55,236 nt of DNA, taken from positions 1 to 55,236 of the forward strand of contig CAIQWF010000244.1 of the NCBI GenBank assembly GCA_903875455.1. Reading direction: 5' to 3'. The position numbers were made by a program, and so were the translations under genes. The notes under the pieces are model-generated. The model searched no databases, was not told where the DNA came from, and worked only from the letters and a program-made list of their open reading frames with translations. Shown piece after piece: positions 44,751 to 55,236 of this stretch (position 1 is the stretch's first letter; every line of letters starts with the position of its first letter). Origin of the DNA: an uncultured Pseudomonadota bacterium (GTDB taxonomy: Bacteria; Pseudomonadota; Gammaproteobacteria; Methylococcales; Methylomonadaceae).

Positions 44751-46112
44751 ATGAGCAAACAAACACCCTATATTCTAGTTGTTGATGATGAGCCCGATAT
44801 TCGTCAACTGGTTTCTGAAATTCTGGCAGATGAAGGCTATCAGGTGGAGATGGCTGAAAATGCTCAGGCTGCACGAATGCTGAAAAAAAATCAGGAGCCC
44901 AGTCTGATTTTGTTGGATATCTGGATGCCCGATACTGACGGGATTACCTTGTTAAAGGAATGGTCGCAAGAAGAACAATTACATTGCCCTGTAGTAATGA
45001 TGTCGGGGCACGGTTCGGTAGAAACCGCAGTAGAAGCAACCCGCTTGGGGGCTTATGATTTTCTGGAAAAACCGCTGTCGTTAGCGAAGTTATTGTTAGT
45101 CGTGGCACGCGCTTTGGAAGCCAGTCATTTGCAGCAGGAAAATGCCGGTTTAAAACAGCAATTAATGTTCGATATAGAGCCGGTTGGAAAAAGTGCCAGC
45201 GTAGAGAGAATCAAGGAACAGTTAAGACGTCTGGCACAACATGAAGCACGGGTATTGTTTGTCGGTGAAGCTGGAGTTGGCAAAGAGCTGTATGCCCGTT
45301 ATTTACATAATCACAGTGCCCGACGTGACGGTGCATTTGTGGATGTCGCGGTTGGCAGCATTTCCCCTGAAAATTCTGCGGTGGAATTTTTTGGCAAAGA
45401 GGAGAACGGCAAAATCTATCAAGGTTTGCTGGAGCAGGCCCACGGAGGTACCTTGTTTTTAGGCGAAATTGCGGGGATGGATAAAGCGACTCAAGCCCGT
45501 TTGTTAAGTGCACTGGAATCAAGTTCATTTTTACGAGTCGGCGGCAGTGCTGCGGTGCGTGTCGATGTGCGGGTCATTTCTTCTACCCGGATTGCGCTGG
45601 AAGCCGAAGTCAAAGCCGGACGTTTCCGCCAGGATTTGTATTATCTGCTGAATGTGGTGACGCTGGAAATTCCACCGTTAAGAGAACACAGCGAAGATAT
45701 TCCCAATTTGTTGAGGTTTTATGTGGATTATTTTGTCAGGCAGGAAAAATTGCCGTTCAGAAAATTCTCAATGGCGGCACAAAATTTCTTACGTAATTAT
45801 ACCTGGCCGGGTAATGTACGGGAGTTAAAAAATCTGGTGCAACGCCTGATGATTTTGGGGGCAGGTGATGATATAGAGCTGGATGAAGTCAAAAGTGCCT
45901 TAGGTTCGATTGCTGAAGCGCCAAAATTTTTAGGTACAGTGCCAGAATTTTTTAATTTGCCACTGAAAGAAGCGCGGGAACATTTTGAAAAAAACTATCT
46001 GGAATATCATTTTGAAAAAAATTCCGGCAGTGTGGCAAAATTGGCGGCAGCTATTGGCATGGAGCGCACCCATTTATACCGCAAACTTCATGCCTTAAAA
46101 ATCAAACGTTAG
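44751..46112 (+). CDS. NtrX-like response regulator with degenerate AAA+ domain
   Basis: A 453-residue regulator with receiver, AAA+ and Fis-type HTH domains. The receiver has VVDDEPDIRQL and the acceptor Asp56 in LLDIWMPDTDG. The AAA+ domain keeps Walker A (GEAGVGKE, 172-179) and an arginine-rich C-terminal part (GRFRQDLYYLLN, YTWPGNVREL). The GAFTGA loop that contacts sigma-54 is missing, replaced around FFGKEENGKIYQGLLEQA. The Walker B motif reads GGTLFLGEIAGM, with Gly238 where Asp is expected. The HTH is GSVAKLAAAIGMERTHLYRKL. It probably binds DNA and responds to phosphorylation without driving sigma-54 open-complex formation. No NtrY-type kinase is adjacent. Confidence 0.85.
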   Translation: MSKQTPYILVVDDEPDIRQLVSEILADEGYQVEMAENAQAARMLKKNQEPSLILLDIWMPDTDGITLLKEWSQEEQLHCPVVMMSGHGSVETAVEATRLGAYDFLEKPLSLAKLLLVVARALEASHLQQENAGLKQQLMFDIEPVGKSASVERIKEQLRRLAQHEARVLFVGEAGVGKELYARYLHNHSARRDGAFVDVAVGSISPENSAVEFFGKEENGKIYQGLLEQAHGGTLFLGEIAGMDKATQARLLSALESSSFLRVGGSAAVRVDVRVISSTRIALEAEVKAGRFRQDLYYLLNVVTLEIPPLREHSEDIPNLLRFYVDYFVRQEKLPFRKFSMAAQNFLRNYTWPGNVRELKNLVQRLMILGAGDDIELDEVKSALGSIAEAPKFLGTVPEFFNLPLKEAREHFEKNYLEYHFEKNSGSVAKLAAAIGMERTHLYRKLHALKIKR

Positions 46113-46212
46113 CAGTATATTTAGCTGATACGGATAAATAGCTTGCTAATAACAGGGGGGTTTAGTAGAATTCTACCTCTTTTATATAGCCTTAACAGAT
46201 TACTAAGTAACA

Positions 46213-46641
46213 ATGAAAACATTTAGTGCAAAACCAGCAGAAGTTAAGCGCGATTGGTACGTAATTGATGCAGAAGGGAAGACGCTTGGCCGCCTTGCCA
46301 CTGAAGTTGCACGACGTCTTCGCGGAAAACACAAACCCGAATATACACCACATGTGGACACCGGGGATTATATTATTGTCGTCAACGCGGAGAAAATTGG
46401 TGTTACAGGCAATAAAGAACAAGACAAAATGTACTACCGCTATACAGGTTATGTCGGTAATATGAAATCTGTCAATTTAGGTAAGTTACGTAACTCTTAC
46501 CCAGACCGTATTATTACGACTGCGGTAAAAGGCATGTTACCTAAAAATCCATTAGGTCGTGCAATGTTTAAAAAATTGAAAGTTTATGCCGGTAGTGCGC
46601 ATGAACATCAAGCGCAACAACCTAAAGTTTTAGACTTCTAA
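46213..46641 (+). CDS. rplM: 50S ribosomal protein L13
   Basis: A 142-residue large-subunit protein, with the family start [20 protein letters not shown], the [17 protein letters not shown] motif and the expected length. It heads the conserved rplM-rpsI operon. The leader carries a perfect 12-bp palindrome GTAGAATTCTAC about 35 bp before the start, of unknown role. Confidence 0.98.
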   Translation: MKTFSAKPAEVKRDWYVIDAEGKTLGRLATEVARRLRGKHKPEYTPHVDTGDYIIVVNAEKIGVTGNKEQDKMYYRYTGYVGNMKSVNLGKLRNSYPDRIITTAVKGMLPKNPLGRAMFKKLKVYAGSAHEHQAQQPKVLDF

Positions 46642-46653
46642 TCAGGATAAACC

Positions 46654-47046
46654 ATGGCAGCAGCTCAATATTATGGAACAGGTCGTCGTAAAAGCGCGAT
46701 TGCTCGCGTTTACGCAACTACAGGTTCTGGAAAAATCACCATTAATGACAAAGCAATTGAAGTCTATTTTGGCCGTAAAACCGATCAGATGGTTTCTAAA
46801 CAGCCTTTAGAGTTAATTGGCAGAACCGCAGATTTTGATATCAATGTTATTGTTAAAGGCGGCGGCCCTTCAGGTCAAGCCGGTGCGATTCGTCATGGAC
46901 TGACCCGTGCGTTAATGGAATATGACGAAACTTTACGTCCTGTACTGAGAAAAGCCGGTTATGTAACCCGTGATTCTCGTCAGGTTGAACGTAAAAAAGT
47001 CGGTTTGCACAAAGCCAGAAAACGTCCACAGTACTCAAAACGTTAA
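46654..47046 (+). CDS. rpsI: 30S ribosomal protein S9
   Basis: A 130-residue small-subunit protein that reaches the P-site tRNA with its C-terminal tail ([11 protein letters not shown]). [15 protein letters not shown] at the N-terminus is diagnostic. It follows rplM after 12 bp and is co-transcribed with it. Confidence 0.98.
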   Translation: MAAAQYYGTGRRKSAIARVYATTGSGKITINDKAIEVYFGRKTDQMVSKQPLELIGRTADFDINVIVKGGGPSGQAGAIRHGLTRALMEYDETLRPVLRKAGYVTRDSRQVERKKVGLHKARKRPQYSKR

Positions 47047-47083
47047 TTATTTACCGAAGCCGGTTTGTTTGGGCTTTGCACAG

Positions 47084-47119
47084 AAAAGGGTTGCATCTCA
47101 CAAGGAGCAACCCTTTTTT
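47084..47119 (+). terminator. Rho-independent terminator of rplM-rpsI
   Basis: AAAAGGGTTGC (47084-47094) and GCAACCCTTTT (47107-47117) form an 11-bp stem ending in a T run. The symmetric A/T flanks also allow it to stop leftward transcription from narI. Confidence 0.85.
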
Positions 47120-47148
47120 GTTGGGTGGAATAATAACAAACTTAATGC

Positions 47149-47176
47149 GACTGCCTGTTTTTAAAAACTGACAGTC
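47149..47176. repeat. Intergenic palindrome with TTTTT/AAAAA centre
   Basis: GACTGCCTGTTTTT (47149-47162) pairs with AAAAACTGACAGTC (47163-47176) at 12 of 14 positions with no loop. The centre and arm layout resemble the 33-bp palindromes in smc and pgeF, so this may be a degenerate relative. It also lies just after the narI stop and could simply be part of a terminator. Confidence 0.4.
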
Positions 47177-47190
47177 TTTAAAGAAATTTC

Positions 47191-47868
47191 TTAACGTTGT
47201 CTGACAATCTGATAAGAACGTGTTACATATCCCAGTGGCACACTCCAGACATGCACCAAACGGCTGAATGGAAACACCACAAAAATCGTCAAGCCTAAAA
47301 AGATATGGGCTTTATAAACCAGGTTTACATCAGCAATCACATCTGCTGCGCCACCTTGAAATGTCACAATCCGCTGCGCCCATTCAGCCAACACCAACAT
47401 GGTAGAACCGTCTGAATGCGCTAACGAAAACGGTAAGGTCAATAATCCCAAAGCCAATTGTGTTAGTAGCAGATGCAAAATCGCAAAATCCATTTTGCTG
47501 CTGGTGGCACGAATGCGTGGGTCCGTCATGCGGCGTTTGGTTAAAATCCACAAACCGCGCAGACAAATCCCGCCGAACACGCCGCCTGCAATCACCGCCA
47601 TTAATTGTTTTGCTGAAGTCGACAAACCAAAGGCATGATAAACCGCTGGTGGTGTTAAAAGTCCGACAAAATGTCCAACAAACAACAATAAAATCCCTAA
47701 GTGAAACAAATGACTGCCGCGTTTAAGTTCTGCCGCACGTAACATTTGGCTGGAACCGGTGCGCCAGCCGTATTGGTCTTTTTCAAAGCGGATTAAACTG
47801 CCAATGAAAAACACCGCCAGCGCGATGTAGGGATAAATCCCGAAAAAAAGCGTATTAAAATATGACAT
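47191..47868 (-). CDS. narI: Respiratory nitrate reductase gamma subunit NarI
   Basis: NarI is the 225-residue di-heme cytochrome b that takes electrons from quinol and anchors NarGH to the inner membrane. Five membrane helices are visible. The conserved His residues fall in the expected helices: FHLGILLLFVGHFVGLL near residue 55 and YKAHIFLGLTIFVVFPFSRLVH near the C-terminus. It is the last gene of the nar operon, 12 bp after narJ. Confidence 0.95.
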   Translation of the reverse strand: MSYFNTLFFGIYPYIALAVFFIGSLIRFEKDQYGWRTGSSQMLRAAELKRGSHLFHLGILLLFVGHFVGLLTPPAVYHAFGLSTSAKQLMAVIAGGVFGGICLRGLWILTKRRMTDPRIRATSSKMDFAILHLLLTQLALGLLTLPFSLAHSDGSTMLVLAEWAQRIVTFQGGAADVIADVNLVYKAHIFLGLTIFVVFPFSRLVHVWSVPLGYVTRSYQIVRQR

Positions 47869-47880
47869 AACTTTAACCTC

Positions 47881-48587
47881 TTAAATCGTTTTTTCACGAA
47901 TGCCGTTTTTAGGCGGCGGCATAAATGTTAATGGTTGTTCGTCGCTCGCTGCGCCGCAACTGTTTTTATTCGCCATGAAAGTCACCGTTTCCTCTTCCCA
48001 AATCTCATCCATTTTCAAAATGGTTTCATCGGTTTCTGTGACAACTTTTTCAACCTGGCCTTTATTGGCCCGTTCTTTTCCGGCTAACATCAGCATCGCA
48101 TCAAACAACACATAATAAGGACTGTCACGCGATTCCAGGCGTTCTGCCAAAACCTGCAAAACCGCGCTGGTTTCAGCCAACAAATCAACCGCTTCTGCGT
48201 GGGGACGTTGCGATAAAAACTCCAAAAACAGCGGAATATAATCCGGCAATTCATGTGCGTTCATTTCAAAACCGTGGCTTTGATACATGTCGAGCAAATC
48301 GACCATCGCTTGACCGCGTGCCCGCGACTCGCCGTGAATGTGCTCAAACAAATGCAGTGACAATGCCCTGCCGCGATCAAACAGCGCGACATAGTTTTCC
48401 TGCCACGCCAGTAGAGAGGCACTATTTTGCGAGTCTACGAATTGCGTTACCGCAGCAAGATGTGAATTTACTAACAAATTTTCACTGATGAGAGCCGTTT
48501 TTATTTCCGGCAATGCCTCAACCAGTTCAACCGTCGGATAACACAACAAAGCCGAGAGAGCCTTTAACGTCAGCGTTTGCGTCTCGC

Positions 48588-48591
<4 letters not shown>
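47881..48591 (-). CDS. narJ: Nitrate reductase assembly chaperone NarJ
   Basis: A 236-residue cytoplasmic chaperone of the TorD/NarJ type that holds apo-NarG until the molybdenum cofactor and iron-sulfur centre are inserted. Family patterns are LLCYPTVELVEALPEI near the N-terminus and LSLHLFEHIHGESRARGQAM in the middle. Its ATG overlaps the narH stop (ATGA), so the two are translationally coupled. Confidence 0.94.
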
Positions 48592-50125
<1,534 letters not shown>

Positions 50126-50129
<4 letters not shown>

Positions 50130-53100
50130 TTTACTTCCTCCTCTGCTGCTGACATTACAGGCGTGGTCTCTTCGTTATCCGTACCATCCAACCAATTTAC
50201 CTTGTTCATTTTCCGCACAATAATAAATTCATCGCGGTTTGAGCCGACCGTACCGTAATAGTTAAAGCCATAACTTTGCTGCGCATAGCCGCCGATCATG
50301 TGAGTAGGCTTAACGGTGGCGCGGGTAACGGAATTGTGAATGCCTCCGCGCTGTCCAGTCACTTCAGAACCCGGAGTATTAACGATTTTTTCCTGAGCGT
50401 GATACATCATGCTCATCCCTTCCGGTACGCGCTGGCTCACTACCGCTCTGGCCGTAATTGCGCCGTTGACGTTGAAGGCTTCTATCCAGTCGTTATCCAC
50501 AATGCCTGCTTTGGCCGCGTCTTTTTCGCTAATCCAGACAATCGGGCCGCCGCGCGATAAGGTCAGCATCAGCAGGTTGTCGGTATAAGTGCTGTGGATG
50601 CCCCATTTTTGATGCGGAGTAATAAAATTCAGCACGATTTCGGTATTGCCATTGCCTTTTTTATTCAAAATCGGCTCAATGGTGCGAGTGTCAACCGGCG
50701 GTTTATACACGCACAAAGTTTCTCCAAACGCCCGCATCCACGGATGATCCTGATAAAACTGCTGCCGTCCGGTCAAAGTGCGCCACGGAATTTGCTCATG
50801 CACGTTGGTATAACCGGCATTGTAAGAAACGGTTTCAGATTCCAAGCCGCTCCAGGTCGGGGAAGAAATGATTTTACGCGGCTGTGCCACCACATCATGG
50901 AAACGGATTTTTTCATGCTCTTTCGGCAAGGCTAAATGGGTGTGGTCAATCCCGGTGATTTTGCTCAGACTTTCCCAAGCTTTCACCGCCACTTCGCCAT
51001 TGGTTTCAGGAGCTAAACTGAGGATGACTTCCGCCGCGTCAATGTCTTTATCAATGCTTGGCATTCCTTGCGTCACGCCTTCTTCCGTTACCGCACCGTT
51101 TAATTTGGCTAAAAAGTCCACTTCATGCTCAGTATTCCAGGCGATGCCTTTGCCGCCGTTACCGACCTTTTTCATCAGCGGGCCCAGCGCGGTAAACTTT
51201 TTATAAGTGTTCGGATAATCACGCTCGACCACAATTAAGGACGGCATGGTTTTACCCGGAATCGGCTCGCATTCGCCTTTTTTCCAGTCTTTCACATCCA
51301 AAGGCTGCGCTAATTCGCTCGGTGTATCATGCAAAGCGGGCAGCGTGACCAAATCTTTTTCTACTCCTAAATGTCCGGGAACGAGGCGAGAAAATTCTTT
51401 GGCAATACCTTTGTAAATTTCCCAATCCGAACGCGATTCCCAAGCCGGATCAACTGCACTTGACAGCGGATGAATGAACGGGTGCATGTCGGAGGTATTC
51501 AAATCATTCTTTTCATACCAGGTCGCAGTCGGCAACACGATGTCGGAATACAGGCAAGTGGTGGACATACGAAAATCCAACGTCACCAATAAATCCAATT
51601 TGCCTTCCGCACCGGTTTTATGCCATTTCACTTCTTTCGGTTTGGTCAACCCTTGTTCGCCTAAATCCACACCTTGCACACCGTGACTTGTACCCAACAA
51701 ATATTTGAGAAAATATTCATGCCCTTTGCCCGATGAACCCAACAAGTTAGACCGCCAGACAAACAGATTGCGCGGGAAATTTTGCGGATTGTCGGGGTCT
51801 TCACAAGCCATTTTCAGCTTGCCAGATTTCAGGTTTTCCACCACATAATCCACCGGCGTTTGCCCGGCTTTTTCCGCTGCTTTAGCAATTCCCAATGGAT
51901 TAGTGCCTAACTGCGGCGCAGACGGCAACCAGCCCATCCGTTCCGCACGGACGTTGAAATCAATCAAACTCCCTTGATACTGTTTCGGGTCGGCCAATGG
52001 TGAGAGGATTTCTTTCACCGTTAATTTTTCATACCGCCATTGGCTGGTGTGATTGTAGAAAAACGAGGTGCTGTTCATCTGGCGAGGCGGTCTGTGCCAA
52101 TCCAGTGCGAATGCCAGCGGCAACCAGCCGGTTTGCGGTCTTAATTTCTCCTGCCCGACATAATGCGCCCAGCCGCCGCCACTTTGACCGATACAGCCGC
52201 ACATCATCAACATATTGATAATGCCGCGATAGTTCATGTCCATGTGATACCAGTGATTTAACCCTGCGCCTAGAATCACCATCGACTTGCCTTTGGTTTT
52301 GTGAGCGTTTTCGGCAAACTGTCTGGCCACGACAATTACTTGTTGACGCGGCACACCGGTGATTTTTTCCTGCCAGGCCGGAGTATAAGGTACATCATCA
52401 TCAAAAGAGGCGGCGACATTACCTCCGCCCAAGCCGCGATCTATGCCGTAGTTGGCAATCATCAAATCAAACACGGTGGCGACATGCGCTTTTGTGCCGT
52501 CCGCTAAGGTGATAGTTTTCACTGGCACGTTGCGGTTTTGAATGTTTTCGTGCTCAGTGTGGGTGAAATGCTCGTGTTTGGAGCCGCCGAAATATGGGAA
52601 TGACACCGATACAACTTCATCCGATACATCAATTAAACTGAGACGTAATTGGGTTTCTGCGCCGTCCGCTGCTTTCGGTTGAATATTCCAACGCCCTTTG
52701 CCTGCATCCTGTTCGCCCCAGCGAAAACCAATCGAACCGCGTGGAATCACGACATTGCCGTCTATTTCATTAAACGCGGCGGTTTTCCAGTCAGGATTAT
52801 TGTTTTGGGCTAAGTTTTCGGCAAAATCACTCGCGCGGACAAAACGGTCAGGGACAAAATTTTTGCCTTGTTTTACCAAGCGCACCAAGCACGGCATATC
52901 GGTGGTTTCACGCACATATTGAGTGAAATAGTCGCTCGGATTTTCCAGATGGAATTCTTTTAAAATCACATGCCCGAACGCCATGGCCAACGCCGCGTCT
53001 GTACCTTGTTTCGGATGCAGCCACAAGTCGGCAAATTTGGAAGCTTCCGAATAATCAGGACAAACCGTGACGATTTTCGCGCCCTTATAACGCACCTCGG

Positions 53101-53902
53101 TCATAAAATGCGCATCGGGCGTGCGGGTTTGCGGCACGTTGGAGCCCCACATCATAATAAATGACGAGTTATACCAGTCGGCAGATTCAGGAACATCGGT
53201 TTGTTCGCCCCAGGTTTGCGGGGAAGAGGGGGGTAAGTCGCAATACCAGTCATAAAAACTCATGCAAGTGCCGCCAATCAAAGACAGATAGCGTGAACCT
53301 GCGGCATAAGACACCATCGACATCGCCGGAATCGGTGAAAAGCCGATAATTCTATCGGGGCCGAATTTTTTCGCAGTGTAAATATTAGCAGCGGCGATGA
53401 TTTCATTCACTTCTGCCCAATCCGCACGAATAAAACCACCTAAGCCGCGTTTGGATTTGTAACTTTGGGCTTTGTCTTTATCGTCAACAATCGAAGCCCA
53501 TGCGTCGACTGGCTCTAAAGTCAGTCGCGCTTCGCGCCATAATTTCACTAAATGGCTACGAATCATGGGATATTTCAAACGGTTCGCGCTATATAAATAC
53601 CACGAATAACTTGCGCCGCGTTGACAGCCGCGCGGTTCGTGATTGGGCATGTCGGGGCGGGTGCGCGGATAATCGGTTTGCTGGGTTTCCCACGTTACCA
53701 GGCCGTTTTTGACATAGATTTTCCAGCTGCACGAGCCGGTGCAGTTCACGCCGTGTGTGGAGCGAACAACTTTGTCATGCTGCCAGCGCAGCCGGTAAGC
53801 ATCTTCCCAGCGGCGGTTTTCATCGGTCATGATGCCGTGATTGCCGGAGAAAGGTTCGGTTTTTTTCTTGAAAAACAGTAGGCGGTCGAGAAAGTGACTC
53901 AT
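50126..53902 (-). CDS. narG: Respiratory nitrate reductase alpha subunit NarG
   Basis: The 1258-residue catalytic subunit, which reduces nitrate to nitrite at a molybdenum bis-MGD centre on the cytoplasmic face. The N-terminal cluster motif is HGVNCTGSCSW (His50, Cys54, Cys58, with Cys93 in EPRGCQRG), including the His ligand typical of NarG. The molybdenum Asp lies in YDWYCDLPP near residue 223. The N-terminal FLDRLLFF resembles the remnant Tat-like leader of NarG. AGAGG, 9 bases upstream of the ATG, is the ribosome site. nirK lies 88 bp upstream on the same strand. No narK transporter or narXL regulator is seen in the window. Confidence 0.97.
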
Positions 53903-53990
53903 TATTTATACCTCTTGATTGGGGATTGATTTTTTTAATCAAACCAGTTTTCTAATTTTTAAATTTATTTTTGTTTAAAATTCGCCGGGG

Positions 53991-55139
53991 TTATTTATCC
54001 TCAACAACCAATTCAGCCAACGCGCCTTTATCAATGGCCCGCGATAAACTATGGTCAACCAGCAAATATTTACCCGGTACATCAATGCTAAATTCAATCA
54101 TCACCGCCGAACCCGCAGCAATCACTGTGGTTTGCACATTTTTCAACGGCGGATTAGTAATTGCACCCTGAGCATATAAACTATCAAACACCGCGCCGAT
54201 AATATGAAAGTTTGAGGCAATATGTCCGCCCACACCAACAAACAAACGAATCCTTTCCCCAACTTTGGCTTTTAAAGCCTTCTCGCCAGTCAGCGCATTG
54301 ACTCGGCCATTGAATAAAAAATACTCCGGCTGCTCTGCCAATAATTTTTTCTTATCCAAAGCCTGCAAACCTTTCGCCCCAAATTTGCCGCTGGTATAAA
54401 ACTCGCCTTGCATTACATAAAATTCCCTATCCACTTTTGCCAAACCAGCCGCAGGTTCGACCAAAATCAAACCATACATGCCATTGGCAATATGCGTGGG
54501 AATATGGGGGCTGGCGCAGTGGTAAACATAAATGCCGGGACGGCTGGCTTTAAACTGAAAACTTTTTTCTTCACCATCTTTGACCTGCATTAATGGCGCC
54601 CCGCCGCCTGGCGCAACTACCGCGTGCAAATCAATGGAATGCGTAGAATGCCCCGCCTTGGCATGTTGGGCTGATTCATGTGTTTCATGGCTTGAGCCAG
54701 TCACATTCGGCTTGCCATGCCGCAAATGGATTTCAACCGTATCACCCTCTCTGGCACGAATAAACGGGGCGGGCACTTTGCCGTTATATGTCCAGTATTG
54801 ATAGGTGACTTCCGGCATCATTTCTGCTACCAGTTCTTCGGTGTAAAGGTCAACTTTTACCAGTTGCGGTTCATGGCGGTTGATTGGCGGCGGCAAATCA
54901 TCGGCAGGACGGCTAATATAATCTCCGGTAATGTTAGTGATGCTGGAACTTGAATGTGCGTCTGAGTTTTCCTGATGTGCAGCCATTTCAGCATGGTTCA
55001 TCGAAGCATGTGTTTTCTCTACAAGCTGGTTCGGATTATTTGTAACTTTGTGATTAGTAGATTCGTTGTTATCCGAGCAAGCGGTCAGGCAACTTAACGC
55101 CAGAGAGGTCAACATAAAACCGTTTATTTTGTTCATCAT
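53991..55139 (-). CDS. nirK: Copper nitrite reductase NirK (AniA-like), lipoprotein
   Basis: NirK reduces nitrite to nitric oxide in the periplasm. The 382 residues have a lipoprotein signal ending LTAC (Cys21), a His/Met-rich segment (about 44-62), and two cupredoxin domains. Type 1 copper ligands are His167, Cys208, His216 and Met221. Type 2 ligands are His172, His207 and His363. The catalytic pair is Asp170 and His312. All are present, so the enzyme should be active. A second His-rich stretch (SSHETHESAQHAKAGHSTH) precedes the first ligands and makes this loop longer than in AniA as I recall it. AGGAAGG lies just before the start; the second ATG (55136) has the better spacing. It is placed directly upstream of narGHJI. 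Confidence 0.94.
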   Translation of the reverse strand: MMNKINGFMLTSLALSCLTACSDNNESTNHKVTNNPNQLVEKTHASMNHAEMAAHQENSDAHSSSSITNITGDYISRPADDLPPPINRHEPQLVKVDLYTEELVAEMMPEVTYQYWTYNGKVPAPFIRAREGDTVEIHLRHGKPNVTGSSHETHESAQHAKAGHSTHSIDLHAVVAPGGGAPLMQVKDGEEKSFQFKASRPGIYVYHCASPHIPTHIANGMYGLILVEPAAGLAKVDREFYVMQGEFYTSGKFGAKGLQALDKKKLLAEQPEYFLFNGRVNALTGEKALKAKVGERIRLFVGVGGHIASNFHIIGAVFDSLYAQGAITNPPLKNVQTTVIAAGSAVMIEFSIDVPGKYLLVDHSLSRAIDKGALAELVVEDK

Positions 55140-55162
55140 GCTACCTTCCTATTTGGGAGTTT

Positions 55163-55210
55163 GTAGGTTGGGTTAGCGTTTTTTGCTTCAGCAAAAAGCA
55201 GGGTAAGCGC
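55163..55210. repeat. GTAGGTTGGGTTAGCG-type intergenic repeat upstream of nirK
   Basis: GTAGGTTGGGTTAGCG (55163-55178) is followed by a hairpin, TTTTTGCT and AGCAAAAA (55180-55197), then GCAGGGTAAGCGC. The first part matches an intergenic repeat I recall from many gammaproteobacterial genomes, in which the second half would read as its complement (TAACCCAAC). Here the second half has drifted. It lies between nirK and whatever promoter drives it. Confidence 0.45.
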
Positions 55211-55236
55211 ATATAAATCTCATGCCGCAAAAATAA

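Noticed and set aside
46166-46177. GTAGAATTCTAC palindrome in the rplM leader as an operator
   Set aside because: Perfect but short. No regulator site of this sequence is known to me, so it is only mentioned with rplM.
53926-53942. FNR-like box TTGAT...ATCAA between nirK and narG
   Set aside because: The half-sites are separated by 7 bases rather than the 4 that FNR needs, and the spacer is a T run, so chance in AT-rich DNA is more likely.

Overview
The window reads as a contiguous piece of a gammaproteobacterial chromosome. ZipA, BamD, RluD, a Nar-type nitrate reductase and the smc-zipA pair all point there. Pyruvate phosphate dikinase, a compact nirK-narGHJI denitrification block and a large set of hybrid sensor kinases fit a gammaproteobacterial methanotroph (Methylococcales) well. 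No methane-oxidation gene lies inside the window, so that placement is inference. No tRNA, rRNA or CRISPR array was seen.

Layout. 1-205: the end of an IS5/IS903-like insertion sequence that appears to cut the 5' part of an HsdR-like restriction gene. 297-9265: queF, divergent from smc-zipA and a large SNF2-type helicase. 9474-11422: a two-gene unit of a cytochrome c'-like lipoprotein and a DcaP-type porin. 11685-28371: a 17-kb signalling array of five hybrid histidine kinases with near-identical kinase-receiver-tail halves but five different sensory N-termini (CHASE3+PAS, dCache+PAS, an ethylene-receptor-type membrane domain, a heme-binding Tll0287/DUF3365 domain plus GAF/PAS, and MASE3). A REC-GGDEF diguanylate cyclase is embedded in the array. 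28389-29248: a DUF1289 protein and a pilin-like protein that has lost its processing signature. 29253-32875 (minus strand): a rod protein of 36-residue repeats, a GAF-GAF-PAS adenylate cyclase and a 48-residue membrane peptide, in one apparent operon. 32996-35556 (minus): ZIP metal transporter, pgeF and rluD, divergent from bamD. 36559-47046: TPR lipoprotein, cNMP-binding protein, ppdK, a membrane spermidine-synthase-like protein, a pRiA4b ORF-3 family protein, a stand-alone lpxD, a degenerate NtrX-like regulator, rplM and rpsI. 47191-55139 (minus): nirK-narGHJI, reducing nitrate to nitrite to nitric oxide.

How the parts work together. The array would collect many inputs (gas or ethylene-like ligands, heme/redox state, small molecules, membrane signals) and feed phosphate into receivers, with c-di-GMP as one local output. 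The adenylate cyclase operon and the stand-alone cNMP-binding protein suggest a parallel cAMP branch. The denitrification block would give an alternative respiratory chain under low oxygen.

The most unusual signals are: (i) the five-kinase array with swapped sensors, one carrying every ethylene-binding residue checked at ETR1 spacing; (ii) two 33-bp palindromes sitting in frame inside smc and pgeF, each encoding a DL..FKNL.GL peptide; (iii) the 36-residue-periodic rod protein coupled to the cyclase and a small membrane peptide; (iv) an NtrX-like protein lacking the GAFTGA loop and the Walker B aspartate.
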